The translations under genes and the position numbers were made by a program. Below the pieces are notes generated by a model. That model was not told where the DNA came from and searched no databases. It saw nothing but the letters and a program-made list of their open reading frames with translations. Positions 46,642-58,696 of a stretch of 64,000 nucleotides of DNA are shown piece by piece; position 1 is the first letter of the stretch; each line of letters opens with the position of its first letter. The DNA lies in NCBI RefSeq assembly GCF_000003855.2, contig NW_003101679.1, positions 1,401,062 through 1,465,061 on the forward strand, written 5' to 3'. Origin of the DNA: Blastomyces gilchristii SLH14081 (lineage: Eukaryota; Ascomycota; Eurotiomycetes; Onygenales; Ajellomycetaceae).

Positions 46642-49600
46642 TTACAGCAATAAAGTATCAGTTGATTTGCCACGGCTGAGAATCTGGGATATGGATTCTC
46701 CAAATTCATCGGCAACGAGAACGAGTTTGGAATCTTCCAGTACTGAAGCCCAGTACGTGAACGTAGCTTCGACCGTTTCCTTCCCGACGCAGATGTTGAT
46801 AATAATGTCATACTATTCCCACTGTCAGTAACTCGACTTCTCATGGAACGATGTTAATGACCTACCTCCGTCGCCTCATACGTCTCTACCTCTTTGAAAC
46901 GAATTTCGCCCTCCCCGTTTTCAGTTGACAAAGGCTGTTCTACCGACATGCAGGTATTGAATAGCGGTTTTCCGAAATGCCTGGACTGTTGCAAAACATC
47001 TATTAGTGAGCAACATCCATTTCGCAGCCGGTTTCTGTTCTCTGCCTGGTTTCTCGCTAAGACATCGCTACACCTGTCTTCAATCGTGAATCGTAATCGA
47101 CAAACAAGCACGTTGAAAAATGAGCCAATGATATTATGGATTTCCGGGATCGGAACGTCACGCCCAGATATAACCATTCCAAAACACACGTCGTCCAACT
47201 GCGTGTATTTCCGCAATACCATACCCCAGGCAATCTGAAAAATGTTGCTCTTGGTGACCCCCTTATCAAGGCAGAAGCGATTCAGCAAAGCTTTATCAGC
47301 AACTTCTCTACTCATGGTGCGAAGCCCCTTTTGACATCCGTTACTTTGGATTTGGGGAAACATGCAAGGTTGGATATCGACCATTTGGGTTATCCAGTAG
47401 TCCATCTGGCTTTTGAAATCAGCGATATCGTAAAAGTATGCAACGGCGGATCTGTATAGCGGGGCTGGGGAGGAAGAGAGCTGTCCTCTGTACGCCTTTG
47501 ACAGCTCTCGTAATATTATTAGGAGTGAAGTTGCGTCTAGAAAAGCGTCATTTCCCTCGAGCTTGCAGAAAATACGACCGGATTCGGTTTTGCAGATGGT
47601 GAATTGATATGGAAGCGCACCGATGTCTCTGTTACTCAAGGAAGACTTGCGCAACAGATCCGTAACTTCGTTATCCGTACATGAGAGGATTTGGACTTTG
47701 ATATTTGATGTCTTCCGTACAACGTGGATCTTCTCCTGGCCGTTGGTTCCGCGACTAAACAAAATCGTTCTCAGGGCCGGGTGGCGCCGTACAACATCCT
47801 CCCATGCATTTCCTAGACGCACTGGCCACACAGCGCACTGGGGGACTTTTGAAGTTACTTCCCATATGGTATAAGACTGGTATTCAAAGGCATTCAGCGA
47901 CTGGGTGACAAGAAGCCCTTCATGCACCCGGGTGCATGGGTACGCATCTTCTATTTCGTCGTAAGCAATTCCCAGGTTAGCTTTGAGCCTGAATTCGAAT
48001 TTATCTTCTTCAGCAGGTGACAAGGAAAGCAAAGCGAACCGGGCCATCTGTTGTTTCCTTTCACTAGGTGTGGATGGTGGTGTTAGCTCCATAGAAGGCT
48101 TTGCTTTCGATGCTATGAGTTTGACGGTTTTTGCGTCGAAAACATCCAGAGCGGTCAGCGACAAGCCATCTTCTCTGCACAGAGTGACCAACTGTATTGC
48201 AGAGATCGAGTCACCGCCTAGTCTGAAGAAGTCATCGTCGATACCGACCTCGTCTGTTTCCACACCGATGACTCGTGCAATAATGTTTCTAATTTTTTCC
48301 TCGTGTTCTGACACCGGGCCCTGAGATTCATTGGGGCATGATATAATCGGTTGGAGGGAGCTTAAGTTTTTTTGAGAAACCGCGAATCGCAGGAGGTCTT
48401 TGTCGGGCTGGGCGGCAGCCGTCCGCGGTACATAATTGATTGGGAGACAGAGAATCGGCAACATACTCCAAGAGAGAGCTCTGTTCATATAATCCATCAG
48501 CTCACAAAGTTTGAGCTTGAACTTCTCCTCTGGAACAGCGAAGAGCGCTGCCTCTGTGTTTTGATGTCCCGAGTTCTCGCAAACAAAGACAGTGAGCCTC
48601 TCTTCACACAGATCTTTGGGGCAAACCATTTCAACGACCACTTGGTACTGTTTGCCTAGGTAGTTTTGTGCTTGGGACTCAGCGTCGCGCAAGAGACCGG
48701 ACTCGTTCATCCGTTGCCCTGTATTGGGAATTAAGCTCCCGATTCTTTGGGCTGGATTATCTGTAATACTGTGGAGGACATGGTCAAAGCGCTCCAGCAT
48801 TATCTGCGTCTCATCGTGCTTCAAAACACAGCTATCAAAAACGGCAGTGATAGACAATGACCGTTCCCCGGAGAGTTCACACACCATTGTTAGCGGATGG
48901 GTGCTAAATTTCAGCTGTTCGGCGGAATTGTCCGGAGATTCCGTAAACAGGTTGGAAGAGACTGTAGTCTTCCGTGGCTGTATAACGAGCAAGGTTTGGA
49001 AATCACACGCTGCAGATGCTTCTTGTCCATAACTTCTGATTCGTCGCAATCCTGTCTGTTCGAACTGAATCAGTTTGGTTGCGTGCTCTTGCATTTCCCT
49101 GAGTGTTTCTTCGATGCTTAGGGCAGGGTGAAGTATAGTGCGAAGCGGAAACGTAGCTATGGTGGGTCCTGTCATTTGATAGATCCCAGGGACCGGAGCG
49201 CCGCGACCAGCCACAGTGACCCCGAAGACCACGTCATTGGTTTCCATATACCATGAAAGAAGGGTGGCGAACGCCAATCTAATCACTGTGGATGAAGTAT
49301 AACTACCCCTTGGCCATTCGGAAATCACAATGTGCCGGGTGACGGTTCTGATGGACATTGGGCTGTACCCTACCGGGACGAGTGGACATGGAAATCCTAT
49401 TGTTCGCAGCCCTTGGAACTCTGCACTCCAGAAATGACGCGCAAGCCCGGGATTCAAACGGTTGACATACTCTATAAATAGCGTGAAAGGCTGCGATGGT
49501 AAGTGTATTCCGTTATATGCATTTTCAGTGGCATCCAAGATACGCTGGTATGACCATCCATCAAACAGAGCATGATGAATTGTGAGGGTGAAAGTCAATG

Positions 49601-52600
49601 GTACTTCCTCGTTCCCTTCACCAGCAAGTGAAGTTGAAACTAGGGGTGCCCCGAGCGACATGAATTGTTCAGGAAATTCCAATTCATTTTCAATCAATTG
49701 ACATTGTGGGCCCCCTTCGGAACTCACAACCTGGAATGCTTGAAGTGAATCTGCCAGAATAATTCTCGTCCGCAGAATGGGATGTCCATCGCAAACCTCT
49801 GCCCAGGCTCTCTTAAACCGAGCCACATCGACGTGTCTTGTCATTTGAAAGTGGAAACTACATTGAAGTGAGCCAGGCGATCTTGCCGTGTATGCAATGA
49901 AAGACTCTTGCAAGGGCGTGCAAGGATATATGTCTTGAATGCTTTCAGGGCGGATGCAGCATTTGCTCGCTGCGCTCGAGATCATCGTCCCCTTTCCCAT
50001 GGAGTTCAACAGGGAAAACGGCGGCGGTTGTTGTTGATCGTGGTTCGCTTGATCTGCTGCTATATTACGTGCCAAATTGGAAATCGATTGATCGGCGAAC
50101 AGAGATTCCACCGTGATTTTGAGCCCCTGTTGACGTGCTGTTTCCACAAACCTGACTGCAGAGACAGAGTCTCCACCCAGTCTTAAAAAGTTATCATCCA
50201 TTCCAACGGTGGTCAATGGCAGACCGAGAACTGTCGCAAGTAACTGTTGGACAAGCTCCTCAATAGGAGTTTCTGCCGGGCTGAGACCTCTGTCCCCACT
50301 AGTAGCCATTCGGTAATCTCTCAGCTGGGTCTCTGGTAAATTTCCGACAGCGTTTTGCAACGCTCGCCGATTTACCTTTCCTGTTCGCGTCACAGGCATA
50401 GCAGCCAATGGGATGTATGCTGCAGGTACCATATATGTTGGGAGCGCTTTTTGCAAATGAACTTTCAAGCGCGCTACATCTTCGCGAAATTCTCTATCTG
50501 GGGCACATATGGTGACACTGGCGACTAATTCCGCTGTAAATACCGGCTGTTTGGCCACGAATAGAACCAAGGAAGACCTTCGTGTTTCGTGAGTTATTAT
50601 TTCGGCGACAACCATTGCTTCTTTGAGGCATTGTTGTGAGATGTGTTCAATTTCTCCGAGCTCAACCCTTTGTCCATATACTTTAACTTGCGTGTCCTTT
50701 CGTCCAATGTAGACAATAGAGCCGTCAGAACTGTATCTTGCCAGATCTCCTGTTTTATAAAACCGGTGGTCTGAGCCCATGCCAAACTCTGATGCCCATT
50801 CGGGGCTGCTGATGAATGCAGCTGCGGTCTGCTCGGGCCTCTTGAGATATCCTCGAGAAACGATGGGGCCGCCGATTACAAGCTCTCCGATTGTCCCAAT
50901 AGCTGCAAGGCAATTGTGATTATCCTTATCTACAATCCAACATGACCCGCCAAACGAGAACCCTATGTTCCCCGGCTCAGTCACATGGGGTTGCACATTA
51001 GCAACAACGGTGCATTCCGCAGGCCCATAAGCGCATATCAAGCGCACTTTTTCGTGCCACAGAGCTATGTCCAATGATGTCATGGATTCCCCGCCTAAAA
51101 TAAGAGTCTTCACTCTCGGCACATCTTCGGGCATTAACAGTTTGGCAACCGTTGGCGTGAGTTCTGCCCAATTGACATGTAAATCTCGAACTGCATTTTT
51201 CAGATCATTCAGCCGTTGAAACTCGGAAGGGATACAGACGCACCCTCCGAGTATCAACGTAGTCAAACATTCATGAATACTGATATCGAAGGCATAAGAT
51301 GCGAACTGGAGGACCCTGGATGAACTGTTGAGATTTTGAGCTTTACTGCTGGCGATTGCGTTAGAGCAGAATGAGGCATGCTCAATTACAATTCCTTTCG
51401 GCGTTCCTGTCGATCCTGACGTGTAGACTACATATGCAGGGTCGTGGGATTGTACTCGTGGCTGGTTTGGTGACGGATCCAACCCCCAAGAGCGAGTACA
51501 GTCACCAACTGCTATTGTTGTGCAGCTTAAGTTATGCTGTACTAGCCAATCGGCACAGATGATGACATCTGCTTCAACATCTTCACAGATATCCCGCAAG
51601 CGCTTCTTGGGATACGTAGAGTCCAACGCAACGAAGGCAGCACCGGCCTTAAGGACCCCTAACATTGCAACAACTGCCCATTTAGACTTTTCGAAAAGGA
51701 GAGGAACTATGGATCCCGATCCAACATCCAGGGCTGATAATCGTGCCTGGACCCTCCAAGACAGGGCGTCTAGGTCTTGGTAGGTCATGTCCCCATCCCA
51801 AGCACATACTGCTTGAGAATCGGGATGAAGCATACATTGCAAATGGAATAGTGCATGGATGCAACAATCGAGAGGGTACGTGGGTGCTCGGGTATTCCAT
51901 GCAGATATTTGCTGCTTGTGATAATCACCCAATAGCGGCGACTCTGAAAGTGCCCGCGACGGGCTACATGAAAGACATCCGAGGATTGCACCCAGTGTGG
52001 CAATCACGTTACGAGCCGCGGGATGGCTCAAGATCGAAGTTGAATAGCGCATCGAAACTTGTGGTGCGAGTGCTGACGAGTTCACGATTACTGAAATATC
52101 CTCAATCTAAAATGGCACGATTGTTAATGGACTGTGAGCAACCATGTTGACAGTCAACATTATGGAATTTCTTACCATTGGGAGGCGATCGCCATCGTTC
52201 GAAATCCATCCTAGAGTATCAACGTCCTCCCACAGAAGGCAGGTATTGAAATGTTCGTGGCGACTACACTCTACCGTTGGCCATTCCCGAAGTTTCTGAA
52301 GACGGACGGAGTTGGAGATCGGAGAGCTTGCGTCTACCACTGCTACCACCTGGTCTATCACATTCCCCTTCAGATCTTCTCCGACGCCAAAAGTGACGGT
52401 GTCGGAGTCGGTGTATTTGTGAAGAAGTATAGACCACCCAAATTGAACTAGATCGAACAGGGGTGCGGTATTTTCTATGGCCGCCTGTTTTGTGACGTAT
52501 TCGAGGCAACCATGATCCAAATATACCAACTCAAACTGGCGACCTTCTAGGCCGGAGGCATCTAACTTGGGAAATATGCAACGACGTTCCTGCTGTCTGT

Positions 52601-52610
52601 GTTCGGACAT
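46642..52610 (-). CDS. Non-ribosomal peptide synthetase: partial C, A, T, C, remnant A, T, C
   Basis: The gene is join(52610-52176, 52106-46866, 46812-46642) on the minus strand and encodes 1,948 residues. Intron 1 (52175-52107, 69 nt) is GTAAGA...TTTTAG. Intron 2 (46865-46813, 53 nt) is GTAGGT...ATAG with a CTGAC branch. Residues 1-190 are the C-terminal part of a condensation domain. The adenylation domain (about 198-725) has YTSGSTGTPKG, AYGPAE, KTGD and GKVNR motifs. T1 has LGGDS (Ser about 792). C1 keeps HHALFDG (about 989-995). A remnant of a second A domain (about 1292-1392, VPRTAAAQPDKDLLR) precedes T2 (Ser about 1445). The last C domain reads NDAFLDA (about 1664-1670) where HHxxxDG is expected. 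A hand alignment gives the substrate-pocket residues D-I-H-E-I-G-A-V-V, with no confident substrate. The gene diverges from a prenyltransferase gene. Confidence 0.9.
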
Positions 52611-53866
52611 TGCGCGCCTGGGGTTCTGACAAATAAAATTTATACGTATGATCTAAGAATTGTCGGTGTATGTCATGAATCATAAAGGTTCTTTTAATCG
52701 GTCTTCACATTATTTCAAGGTATATATGGTCTATGTGGGGTCTCTGTATTGTGCAAACTTCAATTATATATTGAATCGAAGAGAAACTCCACCAGAAGCC
52801 TCATGCGTCAGCGAGATGTTGGAGCCTCCTATGTTTAGAGACAATGAATGGCATTCGACTATCCGGCTCCATATTGATCGGGGGGAATTGATTTGCTATC
52901 CTATTCCATTCTACGGTTTTGTGTCCCTGTTTCCCTGTTTCTTTCCCTACCCGCCTCCAGGCTCTCCGAATTGATTCTACCTAGAGATAGGAATTTCACA
53001 GTGTGTCATTCCAATCGATGGCTTTTGCTTCTCATCTGAAGATCATATTTGCCATAATCGATGGGATGACCACTGATTGTCCTACCTGTAATCATATCAA
53101 CCCAGCTCTAGGCAGACTTGAGTCCACATCCCAACCCTAGCCGAAGATGCTTCCTCATCCCAAACGTGAGCCCACCATGCCGACCAGCTATTTCGTCTAT
53201 TCTCTAGTGCCACAAAATAGCAATTGACCACATCTGAGATTCGTATACGCCCGAGCTTCCGGCAAGCAAGACAATTGAACATCTAGTCTGCGCAACCCAC
53301 CTAGAAATTGTCTAAGGATATTGAGGAGACCCGGGAGAACGGTTGCTGGTCATTCTACATGCATTGTTGGAAAGACATGTGTTTTTACGGCTGGAGAGGG
53401 CATCGCTACGGATCTACCGAAGAAGGCTTGGCGAAGTTGCTACTGCGATAGTTACATCGAATGGAACAGAAACGAAACTTGCAGCCGTCAGCCAGCCATT
53501 CCAGCAACATGGATACCCAATGTCAAGATTTCCTGTTAGGTGTAATCGATGCAGAGTGTCCAATGGATGCAAACAATCATTCAAGATGGTAGGCCACCTG
53601 GGGACCGCTTTAACAAATTCAGAAATGATGTTCTGAAGTGGGTAGTACTGGCATTGGAGCGCAGTTTCTAATCTCTAATTTGATTGAGTGCATAAGATCC
53701 CAAATCACAAAGATTCTGTCGTGAAATTTCCGTCTTGCGGCTTCATTCCTTCCTGAATATACTAAGATCCAGTATTTAACTGGGGAACCATCCCGGTTTA
53801 CCCATCAATAAAATTCCAACGAGGACTTGCCGTTGAACTTCATATTTTGACCAGCTCCCGCAACAC
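52611..53866. promoter_or_regulatory. Shared upstream region of the NRPS and prenyltransferase genes
   Basis: These 1,256 bp separate two divergent start codons, so they should hold both promoters. A TATA-like GTATAAATTT (minus strand) lies about 25 bp upstream of the NRPS ATG near 52632. AGTATTTAACTGG lies near 53772, about 95 bp before the prenyltransferase ATG. Short frames inside (52660-52974, 53321-53636) have no recognisable domain. A shared control region for the two genes is inferred from the layout. Confidence 0.5.
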
Positions 53867-55245
53867 ATGATGGCAACCGAAAACCCCTTGACTGGCGTGA
53901 CTCTCCCTCAAGAAACTCTTCCCCAGCAATCGGATACAGCAGATTCGCAGTCATACCACTTGTTGAACAAGTGCTTCACTTTCCCCAATGTTGATCAAGA
54001 AGAATGGTGGAATCGAACGGGCCCAGTCTTGGGGAAACTGCTTTCGGACGCGAAATATGATGTCCAACACCAATTTCAATGCCTATGCTTTTATGCCCTG
54101 AACGTCATCCCCTTCCTTGGCCCGTTTAAGCTCTCACGAACCTCAGGAGGCTACGAGTCATCTATGGGATCACGCATCGGACCGTTTGAACTCAGCCAAA
54201 ATTTCACCAAGGATCAATCCGTCATTCGAATGAACTTTGAAGCTACGAACCATGCTACAAATACCGGCCGCGACCAAACTAACAGAGTCGCCTTGGATGA
54301 AGCTGTTTCTAAATTCAAACTGTTACGCATTGGGATGAATGCAGATCTATACCACGCATTACGCAATTCGTTCCTGGTGACTGATGAAGAAGAGAAACTG
54401 GCCGCTAAAGAAATAGACCTTGCCAATTTCCCATGCAAGACTCAGCATAATATATCTTTGGATTTTAAAGACGGCAACGTGCTAGTGAAGTTGTATCTCT
54501 ATCCGCGCCTGAAATCTATGATTACAGGCAAACCCCAAAAAGACATAGTACTAGACGCAATTCGACATGCAGCTGGTGGGGCATGCGATCATTCCTTGGA
54601 AATGATGCAGAACTTTCTCAAGACATTGCCTCCAACCATGGATATCGAGCTTCTTGCTTGCGACCTCATCGATCCTAAAAAGAGCCGGTTCAAGATATAT
54701 ATTTTCGACCTTCAAGTTGATTTTGAGAGTATTACACGGATCTGGACGCTCGGCGGACAACTTAACGATCCAGAAACATTGTATGGATTGTCATTACTCA
54801 AGGAGTTGTGGGAGGCTATGAATATTCCTGCGGGAACGCGCACGATGCCGGACCGAGTCAATAGAGAAGGAGACCCGCCTGACCGAGTCCCCCTGTGCAG
54901 TAATTTCGAAATTTTTCCTGGAAAGAGATGCCCGCAGCCAAAGATTTACCTCCCAACTCTAGGTATTAGTGATAAGGCTATCGCCGATGGTCTCACCAAC
55001 TTTTTTGAGAAACACGGATACACGGAGCTCGCAAAGTCCTACAGCTCTCAGGTATCCTCTTTAATCCCAATGTATATGTACGTCAATTCCGTTTAGCGGT
55101 ATCCAAGGCCCCCTTCTTGCTGGATCGTTGCTAATCCGTTCATAGGCCTGGGTCCGAGATCGAAACCAGTACGGACTTTCAAGCGTGGGTATCGTTCGCT
55201 TACTCCGAGAAAACCGGCCCATACACTACAATATACTACCATTAA
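53867..55245 (+). CDS. DMATS-type aromatic (indole) prenyltransferase
   Basis: The gene is join(53867-55071, 55146-55245) and encodes 434 residues. The 74-nt intron, GTATAT...CATAG with branch site GCTAAT, restores the family C-terminus: ...SLIPMPGSEIE then WVSFAYSEKTGPYTTIYYH. Without splicing the frame ends early at 409 residues. The ABBA-fold family attaches dimethylallyl groups to tryptophan or tryptophan-containing diketopiperazines. Visible features are a GPFELSQNF box with the Glu (about residue 108) that normally holds the indole N-H, VIRM, a VKLYLYP box, a FKIYIF box and a PKIYLP box, which supply the Arg, Lys and Tyr residues that shield the diphosphate. It starts at MMATENP; the second Met could also be used. 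It is divergent from the NRPS gene and probably acts on its product. Regiochemistry and substrate cannot be read from sequence. Confidence 0.9.
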
Positions 55246-58200
55246 ACAACTAAACCAGCTCTCGGGGACTATCCATGTGAAGAGTCTCCACGCAGATTTC
55301 TCAGCAGCTGCTGTGATATCTTCAATGTCAAGCACTCTGGGTCAATATTCACTCCTAGTTAGCATTCGGTATATTTTCTCGGCTTCCCCCAACCAACCGG
55401 CTGTGCTCCTGTGACATATACTTTAAATGTGCACATTAGGATAAGCTATATTGGTAGACATCAGTCATTGCTCGTTTCTATTGTGTCTATCGATTTTTTC
55501 CAGTTAATATGTTGAACATGCAACCTGAATACATTTTGATCTTATGCAGGCCGTTGGTGAGATAGTCAATGCTAATTACGTCACACCAGGCCTAGTATCC
55601 CAGCCCTGACGCCTGTTTTTCTTCTTTTAACTAATTGCTGAACAAGAAGCGCAGCCCATTTGCTGTTGTCTTCGCTTCCCTCTTTTTGTCCGGAAATGTA
55701 TCGTACATTACTTTACAGACTTAGCGTCTGATAATATATTAACCATTTTGATAATTCAAGAAGAGATATTTATCTAGAAAGGACAGATGAATCGCTACCA
55801 ACTAGAAGCTGGGTTTCACAATGGTCAAGCTCCAGAGCAGAATGAGAGTCGACATCGAGACGAACCAGGCTTCGCTACCTTTTGAGGTGCACAAATGTGA
55901 TGGCTTGTGCATATGTATCTCTCTGGTGGTTAACTGGAAATGATAAATCGCTGACCTGTACCATCTTATAGAGCACGATACTCGATCATTGTAGTTGAAT
56001 GGTTAATGATCCACAGTAGATTTAGGAAGTCTTTAAATCACCCGTAGAAGTGAAACTATAGTGCTGCTGTCTGAGATTTTTCACACCTTGGAACAAGTAG
56101 GCCATGTGATTTGATTACACAACTTTATGCAACCTTAGTAGATCTAAAACATTTAATCTAAAACCTCAGATATTCAGATGGAATAGCTGACTTCTATTTT
56201 CAAAAAGCAGCACATGTCAAATGTTCCACATATCAAATATTTTAAAATATCCGGACAAAGCGGAAGTGAGAAGAGCACAGAGATATTTAGAAATTGACAT
56301 TGAACGGAGGTACGTAAGAATTTACGTCGTATAAAAGGTCATTGTACGTTCCATCCAGTATATCCGGTGGTGCTCTAGTGCATTCTGAGCATCATATCCT
56401 ACTCTTGAATGAACACCTTCTCCGCCAACAAGTGACACAGTTGCCCGGCTTTACACAACAGCAAGACCTTGTGGGAAGTTTTGTCCTTTCAATGAATATT
56501 TATATTAGCTCCCCGAAGCACTAAAACAATTGTTTCTCCTTATCATGAGCGAAGCGTGTAGGGGGGTCATGTCTTTCTCGCCTTGGGTAGATCAAAATCC
56601 AAGATTCTTCGGAAGTCCACGGGCGGTCTCCCTTAATTTTGTGCCGATGTTTCTACTGTGGTTTTGATTGTCCTGCCTCATCGACGATGCTTCAACGTCG
56701 ACGTGGGGTAAATGAAGTAGATAGATCTAACATCTGTTACAACAATCCTTTTGGTAGGCTGGTTGGAAACAATTGGATGCCTGAAACATGTACTTGAAAT
56801 AGCCCATTGACACAAGCGGAGGTCTCCCTGAGCTTGACAACCCGGTTAGGGCAGTTGCTGACGGTATGCTAAGATAGGATTAATATAGGATGATCGTTGT
56901 TTCCAGGTCTTGCTTAGACTTCATGGACCAGGAAAACTTTATCAGCATATCACAATGCAGTCAATAAATGATCGGTGCTGTTGCTGTACAACTTCACCCG
57001 TGGTCAAGACACTCCAGACTCTCACCGACAATATATTCATCTCATGGCCATTTTTTGCAATTCAACAAAGGCAGCTGTGGTCCAAAGCACTTGAAGGAGT
57101 TATTAACCGTGTGGTACGGAGTCCTCCCCTCTGCTCCACAATATGCATTGGACCATTGGCCTTTCTGTTCTCGCATCGGGCAGCGCGCATGTGATAATAC
57201 CAAGGGTCTTCGATTTTACCCCAGACACTGCTCAACATGCCACCGAATTTGAAATAACTAAATGAAAATGTTTTCGTCGTTAGCCAACCCTTGACGGATA
57301 TGGAATTCATAGTGATCAGACCCTTGGCTATGGAAGATCAGAGTTGGTTGTCCTTCTCAATGATATGGCTGTCAAACATCATTGGGTCATAGCAGTCCAA
57401 CGGATGGCAAATATGGACATTGGTATTGATGCCATTCAACACGAACAAGATATTTATCGATATCTAGGGTATTGAGACAGCATCAGCACATCAGAACCTC
57501 CAAAACAACTCTTTACCTTGCATTTATGGGAAATGGTGACTCACATACATATTTAACACGGAATCAACCCTCCGGCTTTCGTGGTTGCGCGAAATTTCAC
57601 ACATATTTGCAAGTCTTCGTGACCGTTCTGCTAAGGAGGCAGATGTTGTTCAACTTTCTACAGAGCTATCTATTCGCTTTCACGACTTTATGGAGCCGTC
57701 TATTATGCCTCCGGGTACAGATATGGGGATCTCCCACGACAATGCATACGCAGTCCAGAGGGACATTGCCATGGTAGTGCTGTAGCCCATGACGCTATGA
57801 CTAGAAAGCGCTGTCAGTTTGACCCCTTCAATGACGTCAGTCGCATATAGATCGCTAGATGGTCCTAGAAACGCTCAGGATATCATATAGCATAGAGGAT
57901 TGTAAGCGCAACACTGCAGTTTCGAAATGTGGAAGATATTGGCCGCTAATATTTCGACCCGTGCGCGATTCTGCTAATGAATCGCTTGCTGCCAGGAAGT
58001 ATAATAAATAATGTTGGTTTTTTGGAAAAATTCCGGAAGCTAAACGTATTGATAGTGCCTGACGACTCTATCGCTGAAAATGCATCGACTAGCCCCCGCC
58101 GCTCTCCCTCTGTAGTTAAATGTTGATAAAACATTCGAGGATGGCTTGAGAGAAAGTCTCAAGGAAAAGATTTGAAGCTCGTCAGCCTCAAGAATATTGC

Positions 58201-58696
58201 TAAATGCACAAAACATTTTTGGGTAGGAGTTTTTATTGAGAAATGATAGACCAAACGTGTGTTTCTCAGAATGGGATTTTCTTTTTAGTCAAATTAATGT
58301 ACAGTAAGTACCACCTCGCATCTAGAGTTGTAGAGGGGACAAAATATACTTTCTATTTAACTAGCTTCATGTTGCCATTAGCAACAGGTACTGGGAACTT
58401 TATTTCATCTACAGACTAAATAACGTGCTACATAACCATCAAAACTGTAACTAGTTAGTTACAGAGTATCATGACGAAGCATTATGTTTTATTCAGGGCA
58501 TAAGCGACATGGCGCCTGGTTGAAAGCCCGAGAAGTCCAAGGATCCCCACGTGCAATGCAACTACCCCCCACTTCCAACTCGTCCTTATTCACTACGTAA
58601 CCACGCACGCCCATGACAAACTATGTATCTGAGCAGGCGAAGATAAACTAAGTAAAGAGTGGATATTGAAGACATTAAGTCCGAGTATCTAGCGAG
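55246..58696. other. 3.4-kb region with no intact gene; probable decayed coding sequence
   Basis: The first 1.6 kb is AT-rich and featureless. From about 56900 to 57785 plus-strand frames read like fragments of real protein: one at 57326-57472 (RSELVVLLNDMAVKHH, IQHEQDIYRYL) and one ending at 57785 (LSWLREISHIFASLRD, IRFHDFMEPSIM, AVQRDIAMVVL). Stops and frame changes separate them, and no consistent introns were found. I do not recognise the family. It may be a lost tailoring or regulatory gene of the NRPS locus, or an unrelated pseudogene. Confidence 0.4.

Noticed and set aside
53321..53636. Small plus-strand frames between the NRPS and prenyltransferase genes
   Set aside because: Two frames overlap, both lack a domain, and they lie in the expected promoter region.
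55072..55096. Unspliced end of the prenyltransferase (409 residues)
   Set aside because: The spliced form restores the family C-terminal block WVSFAYSEKTGPY, so the early stop is intronic.
46642..55245. Naming the locus okaramine (or another known alkaloid cluster)
   Set aside because: The single-A-domain NRPS plus DMATS is suggestive, but the tailoring genes are not in the window and the substrate code could not be matched without a search.
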